Shown piece after piece: positions 49,387 through 57,307 of a DNA stretch of 64,000 nt (its first letter is position 1; each line of letters opens with the position of its first letter). This DNA comes from Methylorubrum rhodinum. Lineage in GTDB: Bacteria > Pseudomonadota > Alphaproteobacteria > Rhizobiales > Beijerinckiaceae. The stretch lies in NCBI RefSeq assembly GCF_014199935.1, contig NZ_JACHOP010000005.1, forward strand, positions 244,045-308,044, in the 5' to 3' direction. Below the pieces are notes generated by a model. That model was not told the origin of the DNA. It worked only from the letters and a program-made list of their open reading frames with translations, and searched no databases. Made by a program: the position numbers and the translations under genes.

Positions 49387-50778
49387 TCAGCCCTCTTCCG
49401 CCTCGCACAGCCGCGTCACCGCCTGCTCATAGGACTTGGCGTCGAACTTCTTGAGCGAGTTCTCGCTCTGGTAGCGCACGCTGCCGAAAACCTTGCGGGT
49501 CTGCCAGGGGCGGTCGTGCAGGCCGTAGACCCAGGCGACGTTGGTGAAGGAATTCGCGTCGCGCCCGTCGAGGAAGTAGCGGTTGTTGAGCCGCAGCGTC
49601 ACGGCAAAGCCCTCGGCGGGGGAGGGCGACCATTCGAGGATCTTCTTGCCCCAGTACATGCGCAGCTGGTTGTGCATGTAGCCGGTCTCGCGCATCTCCC
49701 GCATCGCCACGTTCCAGTAATGGTCGTGGGTCCGGCCTTCGGCCAGTTCCTTCTCGGAATAGAGGTGCGGGCGCGGGTCGTCGGCGTGCTCGGCGAGCGT
49801 CTTCTTCGCCCAGTCCGGCAGGGCGGTCTCGTAGGCGTCGTAGCCTTGCGTGTGGAACACGTGGTTCATGGCGAGCTCGCGCCGGACGATCAGTTCCTCG
49901 AGATAGGCCGAGCGATCGTCCGGATCCCCGGACTTCGCGGCGCGGACGGCGAGCGCGATCTCGACCGGCGAGATCTGCCCGAAATGCAGGTAGGGGCTCA
50001 TATGCGAGGCCGCCCCCGCCTCGGGCTTGTTTCGGCCCGCGCCGTAGCCCTCGAACGCCTCCTTCAGGAAGGACTTGAGGCGGCGCGAGGCCTCGCCATG
50101 CCCGCCGCGGAAGCGCCTCACCGGCCCGACGACGGTGTCGAGGGTGAGCTTTCCCAGGAGCTTTTCGGGGTCGGAGACGTCGAGCCCGCCCTTCGGCTTC
50201 AGCCCCTCGGCGGGCCTTGCCACCTGGCGCGGCTTCAGCTCCTCCAAGAACTCGTCCCAGCGCTTGTGGAGCTTCGGCCGCAGCGTGCGCGCGGCGTATT
50301 CGTGCTTCCCCGAGGCGGTCTCGACCGGCACCACCACGTCGCCCTCCACCTGGACGACGCGGCATGTCGCGCCCTTCTCGATCTCGGCGTACCAGCGCCG
50401 CTGGATTGTGAGATAGCCGCGGTCGAGCACCAGCAGGGCGGCGCGCTTCGACAGAGCGAGGGCGACCTCCGACGGCGTGCCCCGGCGCATCAGGAAGGCG
50501 ATGCCGCGCTTCTCGAGAGCGGACGCGACCTCGCTCAGCCCCTGGAGCATGAAGGCGTAGTGCCGGGCATTGGCCTCGGGAAAGCCGTTGGCGCCGTCGA
50601 GCAGCCCGAAGCCGACCAGCACCGGAAGGCCGAGGCGGTTCGCCTCCTCCACCGCGAGTTCGAGGGCGGGGTTGAAGGCGGCGCGCTGGGATTGCTGCAT
50701 CAGGTAGAGCACGTGATCCGCGTCCTCGCGCGGCGGCTCGTCGCGCAGGATGCAGATACGGGCGGATTGAATCGCCAT
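49387..50778 (-). CDS. phr: Class II CPD photolyase
   Basis: A 463-residue deoxyribodipyrimidine photolyase: N-terminal Rossmann domain (VLYLMQQSQRAAFNPALELA, MRRGTPSEVALALSKRAALL) and FAD domain with class II hallmarks (SHMSPYLHFGQISPVEIALA, ELIVRRELAMNHVFHTQGYD, MHNQLRMYWGKKILEWS, LNNRYFLDGRDANSFTNVAW). It repairs cyclobutane dimers with blue light, sensible in a leaf-surface organism. Complete; converges on mtgA with 4 bases between the stops. Confidence 0.94.
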   Translation of the reverse strand: MAIQSARICILRDEPPREDADHVLYLMQQSQRAAFNPALELAVEEANRLGLPVLVGFGLLDGANGFPEANARHYAFMLQGLSEVASALEKRGIAFLMRRGTPSEVALALSKRAALLVLDRGYLTIQRRWYAEIEKGATCRVVQVEGDVVVPVETASGKHEYAARTLRPKLHKRWDEFLEELKPRQVARPAEGLKPKGGLDVSDPEKLLGKLTLDTVVGPVRRFRGGHGEASRRLKSFLKEAFEGYGAGRNKPEAGAASHMSPYLHFGQISPVEIALAVRAAKSGDPDDRSAYLEELIVRRELAMNHVFHTQGYDAYETALPDWAKKTLAEHADDPRPHLYSEKELAEGRTHDHYWNVAMREMRETGYMHNQLRMYWGKKILEWSPSPAEGFAVTLRLNNRYFLDGRDANSFTNVAWVYGLHDRPWQTRKVFGSVRYQSENSLKKFDAKSYEQAVTRLCEAEEG

Positions 50779-51154
50779 GCGTCGTCGGCTTCCGGACCGG
50801 GCGGAGTGATTCGCGGCAGCCGGACAGGCCCGTCGTCCGGACGACCGCTGCGGCGACGAATGCGCCAGCCGGGCGAAGGTTGCCGCCGCCGGTCTCGAGG
50901 CGGGTGGAAAAGCCCGGCGACGGATTGGCGCGGGAGCGGAATCGTGAGCCGGTTCAAATGCCTGGCGAGCGCGGTGCCGGTCGAGCGTCGCCGTTCTACT
51001 CCGTTCGGACGCGCGAAACCTTGTCGGACGCGTTCGAATGCGGCTGAGGCTTTTCGGATACAGGCCGCACGGATGTGCGCTCCAGCACCACCGGAAACGA
51101 CAATTGCGGGCCGGGCGCCTTGAAAAAATCCCGGGAGAGCGCAGTTTGTGCATT
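50779..51154. other. Intergenic region upstream of the photolyase gene and of the putative sRNA
   Basis: This holds the photolyase promoter (read leftwards) and, near 51117-51145, a CTTGAAAAAATCCCG stretch that could serve as -35 of a rightward promoter for the small RNA that follows; the -10 (CAGTTT at 51141) is only partly convincing. No gene frame was supported. Confidence 0.4.
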
Positions 51155-51246
51155 GCGGGAACGCGGACGGCGTCCTCGGTCCCGCTGCCCTCCTTGGGCG
51201 TTTCCTCCCTAGACTTCGGGCCGCCTCGCAAGGGCGGCTTTTTTTT
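51155..51246 (+). ncRNA. Putative trans-acting small RNA of the MmgR/alpha-r8 type
   Basis: Three hairpins ending in a canonical terminator with no gene in front: GCGGGA...TCCCGC enclosing GGAC-GGC-GTCC (51155-51185), GCCC-TCCTT-GGGC (51187-51199), the unpaired TTTCCTCCCT (51201-51210), then GCCGCC-loop-GGCGGC followed by eight T (51220-51246). A pyrimidine-rich decamer UUUCCUCCCU between hairpins is the hallmark I recall for the alphaproteobacterial MmgR (alpha-r8) RNAs, which act on mRNAs by pairing with ribosome sites and limit polyhydroxybutyrate storage in Sinorhizobium. The 5' end is a guess. A different Hfq-dependent sRNA with anti-Shine-Dalgarno loops is the alternative. Confidence 0.6.
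51220..51246 (+). terminator. Terminator of the putative small RNA
   Basis: GCCGCC (51220-51225), a 7-base loop, GGCGGC (51233-51238), TTTTTTTT (51239-51246). The U run is on the + strand, while the flanking protein genes are both on the minus strand, so it must end some other transcript. Confidence 0.88.
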
Positions 51247-51263
51247 GCCCGCCCACCCTCGCT

Positions 51264-52361
51264 TCACCCTCTGGCGCGGGCGCGGATCATGAAGTTGTCG
51301 TAAGTGTATTCCGCCACTTGGAACCAGAGGTATTCCTCGTTCCGGAAGGTGCGGAGCGCCTCGTAGATGCGCTTGAAATCCGGGTTCTTGGCCGAGAGGT
51401 CGGCATAGACCTCGTTCGCCGCCTTCCAGGCGGTCTCCATCACCTCCTGCGGGAAAGGGCGAAGCTGCGCGCCGCCGGAGACGAGCCGGCGCAGGGCCTG
51501 CGGGTTGCGCGCGTCGTAGCGGGCCTGGACCTCGGCGTTCACCTGCGCGGCGGCGCCCTTGAGAATCGCCTGATACGCCTTCGGCAGACCCTTCCAGGCC
51601 TCGGCGTTGATCCAGAAGTGCAGCAGCGAGCCGCCCTCCCAGAAGCCCGGATAGTGGTAGATCGGCGCGACCTTCTGCAGGCCGAGCCGCTCGTCGTCGT
51701 GCGGGCCGATCCACTCGGCGGCGTCGAGCGCCCGGCTCTCCAGAGCGGAAAAGATTTCGGGGCCGGGCGTCGCCTGCACCGCGGCGCCGAGCTTGGCCAT
51801 CACCGTGGCGCCGAGCCCGGTCACCCGCAGCTTCAGCCCCTGGAGATCGCCCACCGTCTTGATCTCCTTGCGGAACCAGCCGCCCATCTGCGCGCCGGTG
51901 TTGCCGCCGGGGAGCGCCGTGAGCCCCTGCTTGGCGAAGATCTCGGAGAAGAGTTCCGCCGCCCCGCCCTGGAGCCACCACGCGTTCTGACCCCGGGCGT
52001 TGAGGCCGAACGGCATCGCCGTAGCGAGGGCGAAAGCGGGGTTCTTGCCCATGCCGAGGGTCGCGGGGGCGTGGCCCATCTCGACCTTGGCGCCGCCGAC
52101 CGCATCGAGCAGCCCGTCGGCGGGCACGCTCTCGCCCGCGGCCGTGACCTGGATCTGGAAGCGCCCGTCGGTCGCCTCGGCCACCGACCGGGAGAAACTC
52201 TCGGCGGCGCCGAACAGGATGTCGAGATTGCGGGCGAACCCGGAGGAGAGGCGCCAGCGCAGCTCCGGCGTCGCCGGCTGGGCGCGGGCCGGGGCGCCGA
52301 GCGCGACGCCACCGATGCCGGCGGCGAGGAGCGCGCGCCGGGGCAGGATCCGCTGGGGCAT
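51264..52361 (-). CDS. TRAP transporter periplasmic substrate-binding protein (DctP family)
   Basis: A 365-residue protein with a twin-arginine-like leader (ILPRRALLAAGIGGVALGAP) and the DctP fold: LRWRLSSGFARNLDILFGAA, the KTVGDLQGLKLRVTGLGATV segment carrying the conserved carboxylate-binding Arg, and ALESRALDAAEWIGPHDDER. The AEWIGPHDD form is typical of members that bind 2-oxo acids such as those of branched-chain amino acids. No DctQ or DctM membrane gene is near: an orphan binding protein. Confidence 0.9.
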   Translation of the reverse strand: MPQRILPRRALLAAGIGGVALGAPARAQPATPELRWRLSSGFARNLDILFGAAESFSRSVAEATDGRFQIQVTAAGESVPADGLLDAVGGAKVEMGHAPATLGMGKNPAFALATAMPFGLNARGQNAWWLQGGAAELFSEIFAKQGLTALPGGNTGAQMGGWFRKEIKTVGDLQGLKLRVTGLGATVMAKLGAAVQATPGPEIFSALESRALDAAEWIGPHDDERLGLQKVAPIYHYPGFWEGGSLLHFWINAEAWKGLPKAYQAILKGAAAQVNAEVQARYDARNPQALRRLVSGGAQLRPFPQEVMETAWKAANEVYADLSAKNPDFKRIYEALRTFRNEEYLWFQVAEYTYDNFMIRARARG

Positions 52362-52476
52362 CGTGTCGTCCGGCCTCGCATCCCGGCGGCGATGGCTGCC
52401 GCGTGCGTGCCTTACACGCGAAGAGGGGAGGCGGGAAAGCGTCGCCTCGCGGGCGGCCGCGTGGTAGGGGGTTGGC

Positions 52477-53052
52477 GTGCGTACCGAGAACCTCCACCTC
52501 CACACCGTCTGCGGCCTCGACGAGCTCGTCGAGCACGAGGCGCGGGGCGTCAGCCACATCCTGTCGATCCTCGATCCCGACCGGGCCGACCCGACCGCCT
52601 TCGCGACCTACGGCACGCATCACCGGATCACCCTGCGCTTCCACGACGCCATCGCGCCGGCGCCCGGCATCGTCCTGCCGGAGCGGGAGGACATGGAGAC
52701 GATCCTGGCCTTCGGCCGCGAGGCGGCGGCGTCGGAGGCTGAGGTCCACATCCTCGTCCACTGCCATGTCGGCATCTCGCGCTCGACCGCGGCGCTCGCG
52801 AGCCTGCTCGCGCAAGGAGAGCCGGACACGCCCGCCGACACGCTGATCGCCCGCCTGCACGAGCAGCGGGAGAAGGCGTGGCCGAACGCCCGGATGATCG
52901 CCTTCGCCGACGCGATGTTGGGCCGGGGCGGCAGCTTGAGCGAGGCGGTGCGCAGGCTCCACGCGCTGCAGCTGCGCAAGCGCCCGCAGCTCGACGCGAT
53001 CATGCGCGACCTCAACCGCGGGGCCGAGGTGGACGCGGCACTCCGGGATTAG
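52477..53052 (+). CDS. Tyrosine/dual-specificity phosphatase family protein
   Basis: A 191-residue protein with the C-x5-R phosphatase loop LVHCHVGISRSTA (Cys96, Arg102) and a general-acid Asp candidate in LRFHDAIAPAPG. It resembles the Rhizobiales protein-tyrosine-phosphatase-like group often annotated 'tyrosine phosphatase family protein'. Start is a GTG at 52477. It is 1.4 kb from the capsule genes; phosphatases of this kind can regulate capsule export, but there is no tyrosine kinase in view. Confidence 0.85.
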   Translation: MRTENLHLHTVCGLDELVEHEARGVSHILSILDPDRADPTAFATYGTHHRITLRFHDAIAPAPGIVLPEREDMETILAFGREAAASEAEVHILVHCHVGISRSTAALASLLAQGEPDTPADTLIARLHEQREKAWPNARMIAFADAMLGRGGSLSEAVRRLHALQLRKRPQLDAIMRDLNRGAEVDAALRD

Positions 53053-53133
53053 GTTTTTCGCGACGCTTCCGCCTTCACGCCGTCCTGGCCTCGGCTCCGC
53101 CCCGCAACGACGGGGAGGGCGTCGATGGCCCCC

Positions 53134-54249
53134 TCAATTCCCCTTCGCCGGCGTGAAGTTCCCGTCGCGCCAGACGTAGAGCACGTAGCCCTGGGCGGTG
53201 ATGTCGCCCTTGGCGTCGAAGCCGACCGTCCCGAGCACCGTGTCGAAGCGCTCGGCGTGCAGCGTCCGGGCGATCACGGCGGGGTCGGTGCTGTGGGCGA
53301 AGTTGGCCGCCGCCACCAGCACCTGGAGCGCGGCGTAGCCGTAGATCATCGAGCCGTCGGCCTCGATGTTCTGCGCCTTGAAGCCGGAGACCACGCTCTG
53401 CGCCTCCGGCTTGCGGCTCGGATCGAGGTAGAAGGTCATCAGCACGCCGTTGCTGGCGCCACCGCCCGCGATCTTGGCGAAATCCGGCGTGGCGATGGCC
53501 GAGGTGCCGAACCATTGCGGGCGAAAGCCCCGCTCGGCTGCGATGCGCACGAGCCGGCCCATCTCCTGCGCGTCGCCGCCGTAATAGACCACGTCGATGC
53601 CCGCGGCCTTGAGCCGGTCCGCCAGCGCCGCGTCGTCGGCATCGCTTGCCTGGAAGGCGGTGAACAGGGCCTCGTTGACGCCGATGCGGTTGAGATTGTC
53701 CTTGGTGGCCGCGGCGAGCTGGCGCGAGGCCGGCGACAGGTCGTTGACGATCGCGATCTTCCGGTCGCGGAAGCGCTCGGCCAGGATCGCGGCGGAGAGC
53801 TTGCCCTGGTCGTCGTCCCGACCGCAGACCCGGAAGATCGTCGGCAACCCGCGGTCGGTCAGCTTGGCCGCGACCGAGGCCGCGGTGATCATCACGATTC
53901 CGTTGGCGGCATAGACCTCGGAGGCCGCGAGCGATGCGTTCGAGCAGACATGGCCGACCACGAGGCGCACGTTGGACTGGACGTAGTGGTTGGCGACGGC
54001 CACCGCCTGATTCGAGTCGCAGGAATCGTCCTGCACGTCGAGGACGATGGTCTGCCCGTCGAGGCCGCCCTTGGCGTTGGCGTCGCGCGCCGCCGCCTGC
54101 ACGCCGCGCAGGACCTGCTCGCCCACCGCGACGTAGGGGCCGGTGCGCGGCACCGCCACGCCGACCGTGATCTCCGCCGCGGCGGGCATCGCCGATGTGG
54201 CGAACCCGATCAGCAGGGTGCCGAGGACGAGGAGGCGTCGGACCGTCAT
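53134..54249 (-). CDS. Branched-chain amino-acid-type ABC substrate-binding protein (LivK-like)
   Basis: A 371-residue exported protein: leader LGTLLIGFATSAMPAAA, then the two-lobed LivJ/K fold (ITVGVAVPRTGPYVAVGEQV, GLDGQTIVLDVQDDSCDSNQ, VVGHVCSNASLAASEVYAAN, MIYGYAALQVLVAAANFAHS). The Ser/Ala/Asn region around CSNAS carries the amino-acid carboxylate site. No permease or ATPase is adjacent, so it is probably a second binding protein for a transporter elsewhere. Confidence 0.9.
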   Translation of the reverse strand: MTVRRLLVLGTLLIGFATSAMPAAAEITVGVAVPRTGPYVAVGEQVLRGVQAAARDANAKGGLDGQTIVLDVQDDSCDSNQAVAVANHYVQSNVRLVVGHVCSNASLAASEVYAANGIVMITAASVAAKLTDRGLPTIFRVCGRDDDQGKLSAAILAERFRDRKIAIVNDLSPASRQLAAATKDNLNRIGVNEALFTAFQASDADDAALADRLKAAGIDVVYYGGDAQEMGRLVRIAAERGFRPQWFGTSAIATPDFAKIAGGGASNGVLMTFYLDPSRKPEAQSVVSGFKAQNIEADGSMIYGYAALQVLVAAANFAHSTDPAVIARTLHAERFDTVLGTVGFDAKGDITAQGYVLYVWRDGNFTPAKGN

Positions 54250-54474
54250 GTCGCCTGTTTCCCAGCCGGCCGCGCCTTTGCCAAGGTCTGTCGGCCCGGA
54301 TCGTGACCGTCGGTCAGGACGACGATCCTGTTTCCCGCGTCCTCTGCAGGCCGATCCGGCCTGCCGTCCGAGCGCTCCCCGCCGCATGGAACGATGCGCG
54401 GGGGTGGCTTGGCAAGTCGGCCTTTCGGATGAAGCGGGGACGAGAGGGGCCGGACGATGATCCTAGGGTGCGCC

Positions 54475-55659
54475 CTACTGCGACAGCCGGTAGATGCCGG
54501 CGGCGGATCCGACGGGGGAGGCGACGGTGGAGACGACGCTGAGCACCTTGGCGACCTCGGAGAACGGCGCGCTCGACACGTAGAGCAGGTCGCGGTTGCG
54601 CATCCGGAAGGTCTGGGTCAGGAACAGGCTCTGCGGATCGCGCATGTTGATCCGGTACACCACCGGCACCAGCGGTGTGCCGAGCAGCGGCGAGGTCGGC
54701 CGCAGCCGCCGCACCAGGGGCGCCGGCTCGTAGCGGAAGATGTAGACGCCCTCCGGATTGGCCCGGTTATCGGTGAGGCCCGAGGCGCGGGCGAGCGCCT
54801 GCGCCATGGTCAGGCCCTCGGCCCCGAACGGGATCTCGGTGGTGTTGCCGACCGCGCCCACCGCGAGGAAGGTCTGCGGATCGCGCACCAGGGTGAGGGT
54901 ATCGTTCGCGCGGACAAAAATGTTCTCGCGCGGGTTCGAGACGATGGTGCTCATCGGCACGGTGACGGTGCGGCCGGCCCGCGACAGCCGCACGAAGGTC
55001 TCGGCGACGGGGGAGCGCACGCCGCCGGCGAGCGCGATCACGTCGAGCAAGCGGTCGCCGCGGCCGGTCAGCGGCACGCGAGAGCCGCCGGCGGCCTCGC
55101 CGGTGACGGTGACGGATTGCGAGACCGGCCGGGTGACGGTGACGAGCACCTGCGGCTGGATCGCCTTGCCGGCGAGTTCGGTCTCGATCAGGCTCTGGAC
55201 GTCCTGGGTGCGCCGCCCGGCGACCTTGATGCGGCCGGCATACGGCACGGAGATCGCGCCGTCGGGGCCGACGATCTGCTCGGGGATGGTGGCGGACTTG
55301 GAGCCGGCGGAGAAGCGGTCGGCCACCAGCGGGCCGGAGAACAGGCCGCCCGAGCCCGCCTCCCAGACCTGGACCGAGACGGCGTCGCCCACGCCGATGA
55401 GCGGCTCGGCCGCCGGCCGGTTGTCGCCGAAGGTGACGAGCAGGCTGTCGAGGGGGCGGGTGCGCAGGGCCTCGACGATGGCGGGGTCGATGTCGATGAT
55501 CTCGTAGCGGGCGAACGTGCCCTCGGCCGTGGCGATGTCGGCCCCCGCCTCGATCGCCCGCGAGGTCGGACCCGAGGTCGGAAGCACCGAGCACCCCGAC
55601 ACCGCGAGCGCGGCGGCGAGGGTCGAAAGCGTCGCGATACGGCAAGCCGCACGGGTCAT
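54475..55659 (-). CDS. Polysaccharide export outer-membrane lipoprotein (Wza/KpsD-like)
   Basis: A 394-residue lipoprotein (LAAALAVSGC lipobox) with the Poly_export domain (PLIGVGDAVSVQVWEAGSGG, GPDGAISVPYAGRIKVAGRR, IETELAGKAIQPQVLVTVTR) and two or three SLBB repeats (VTVTGEAAGGSRVPLTGRGD, FLAVGAVGNTTEIPFGAEGL). It forms the outer-membrane pore for capsule or exopolysaccharide. Start 55659 has a GGAG site; Met codons at 55665 and 55671 are alternatives. It heads towards the kpsC/kpsS genes and is likely their export pore. Confidence 0.9.
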   Translation of the reverse strand: MTRAACRIATLSTLAAALAVSGCSVLPTSGPTSRAIEAGADIATAEGTFARYEIIDIDPAIVEALRTRPLDSLLVTFGDNRPAAEPLIGVGDAVSVQVWEAGSGGLFSGPLVADRFSAGSKSATIPEQIVGPDGAISVPYAGRIKVAGRRTQDVQSLIETELAGKAIQPQVLVTVTRPVSQSVTVTGEAAGGSRVPLTGRGDRLLDVIALAGGVRSPVAETFVRLSRAGRTVTVPMSTIVSNPRENIFVRANDTLTLVRDPQTFLAVGAVGNTTEIPFGAEGLTMAQALARASGLTDNRANPEGVYIFRYEPAPLVRRLRPTSPLLGTPLVPVVYRINMRDPQSLFLTQTFRMRNRDLLYVSSAPFSEVAKVLSVVSTVASPVGSAAGIYRLSQ

Positions 55660-55821
55660 GGACATCTCCATCCGGCTCGGGGCGGACCGGCGGACCGGTC
55701 CCTGTCGGCCGAGCATGGCCGTGGATTTGCTGCGATCCATTTAACGCCGCCTCGACCAGCCGGACGCCGCGCGGCGACGCCGGGCACGGGGAGGTACCCT
55801 TACGTCACGGCGGTGCTACGG

Positions 55822-57303
55822 TCACGCTTGGCCCTTTAATCCCGGCCGATTTGAGGCCAGTGCGTCCCGCAGGAGACAGCCGAGCTGCGCCGCCGTCAGG
55901 TCGACGCGACGGGGGGCGCGCTCCGCCGGGGCGGAGAAGCGGAACACGGCGTAGTCGGTCGCGACCGGGCCCTCGGGGCGCGGGCGGCACTCCGGCAGGG
56001 AGGGCGCGTGGTCGCCGAACACGCAGAGCGTCGCCCGCCGCCCCTTGAGCCCGTCGATCAGCCGCTCGACCGCGCGGCCCGTGCCGGCGGCGTGACGGCC
56101 GTATTGCGCGAGGCCCGCCTCGACGCCGGGAAGCCGGCCCGGCTTCCAGGGGCCGTGGTTCTCCATGGTGACGGCGAAGACGAAGCGAGGCGCCCCGTCC
56201 GCGACCTCCGCGAGGATGCGCTCGGCCACCGCCTCGTCGGCGACGTAGGGGCCGACCCGGCGCGCGCCGGAAAAATCCTCCTCCATGACGAGCCGGTCGA
56301 AGCCGAGGCGTCCGAAGACCCGTGCCCGGTCGAAGAAGTCGCGATGGAAGGGATGCACGAAGATCGTGGCGAAGCTCTTCGTGCGGGCGAGCCGGGCGAG
56401 GCTCGTCGGCTCGTCGCCGCCCCGGGCGAGATAGGGGTCGTAGCGGCCGAAGCCGAGGCTTTCGGGCTCGCGGCCGGTCAGGACCGCGTGCTCGGTCCGC
56501 ATCGTGTAGGCGCCGTGGGCCGGCACGGCGAGGCGCCCGTACTGCGCGGCCTCCGCCCGGATGCGGGCCATGACGGGGAGCGGTGCGCCGCCGAGCCGGG
56601 TGGGATCGAGGAAGGATTCGAGCTGGACGACGACGATCACCTCGTCGTCGGGCGCGCCCGGGGGCAGGACGGGCGGGGACGGAGCCGGCTCGAAGGTTTC
56701 GTCGCGGCGGCGCAGCGCGTAGCCCATCATGGTCGCGAGGATGCCGAAGCGGGCGACGTCAGTCGCCAGATCGGGCCGCGGAAACAGACGCCGCACCCCG
56801 GCCCGGCCGGGGGGCGTGCGGAGCAGCGCGACGACGGCGGCGAGCCCCAGCGGCAGCGCCGCGACGGCCGCGAGGGCGGCGGCGATGCCGTCGGGCAGGG
56901 CGGTCGGCTCCAGGGCGTACCACGCCGCGATCACGGCGAGGCCGAGGAGCAGCGGCACGGCCACGCGCGGATCGGCGGGCGAGCGGGTGTAGTAGAGGTC
57001 GGGATGGCGCGGCACCTGCGCCAGCAGGGCGAGGTCGCTGAAGACCGGCGGCTCGCCGATCACCCGGCGCTTGAGCCGGTCGACGCCGGCCAGGATCGCC
57101 ACGGTCAGCAGGCAGGAGGCGGCGGCGAGCCAGGGCCGCCACGAGAACTGGAACCAGAAGGCCGTCACCAGAGCGTAGCCGAGGGCGCGCACGGCGAGGT
57201 CGGCCGGCCTCGGGCTCGGGCGTCGCGCGCCGGTCGCCGCCTCGACGGCGAAGGAGGCGGCGAGCGCGATGGCGAGCGGCACCAGCAGGGTTGCGGGAGC
57301 CAT
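55822..57303 (-). CDS. LTA synthase/phosphoglycerol transferase-like membrane sulfatase-fold enzyme
   Basis: A 493-residue protein: five N-terminal membrane helices within residues 1-200 (for example LLVPLAIALAASFAVEAATG, LAAASCLLTVAILAGVDRLK, AAALAAVAALPLGLAAVVAL) and an alkaline-phosphatase-fold domain with metal and nucleophile motifs VVVQLESFLDPTRLGGAP, AYTMRTEHAVLTG (Thr nucleophile), TMENHGPW and CVFGDHAPSLP. Such enzymes move phosphoglycerol or phosphoethanolamine from lipids to a glycan. It ends 4 bases from kpsC (starting upstream of it on the same strand), so it is coexpressed with kpsC and may decorate the capsule. That substrate is inferred. Confidence 0.84.
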   Translation of the reverse strand: MAPATLLVPLAIALAASFAVEAATGARRPSPRPADLAVRALGYALVTAFWFQFSWRPWLAAASCLLTVAILAGVDRLKRRVIGEPPVFSDLALLAQVPRHPDLYYTRSPADPRVAVPLLLGLAVIAAWYALEPTALPDGIAAALAAVAALPLGLAAVVALLRTPPGRAGVRRLFPRPDLATDVARFGILATMMGYALRRRDETFEPAPSPPVLPPGAPDDEVIVVVQLESFLDPTRLGGAPLPVMARIRAEAAQYGRLAVPAHGAYTMRTEHAVLTGREPESLGFGRYDPYLARGGDEPTSLARLARTKSFATIFVHPFHRDFFDRARVFGRLGFDRLVMEEDFSGARRVGPYVADEAVAERILAEVADGAPRFVFAVTMENHGPWKPGRLPGVEAGLAQYGRHAAGTGRAVERLIDGLKGRRATLCVFGDHAPSLPECRPRPEGPVATDYAVFRFSAPAERAPRRVDLTAAQLGCLLRDALASNRPGLKGQA

Positions 57304-57307
57304 CGAA

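Noticed and set aside
49387..52962. One continuous 1191-codon frame joining the photolyase with the region upstream
   Set aside because: The photolyase begins at 50778 with the family N-terminus; the upstream part reads through the small RNA and the TRAP gene in a wrong frame.
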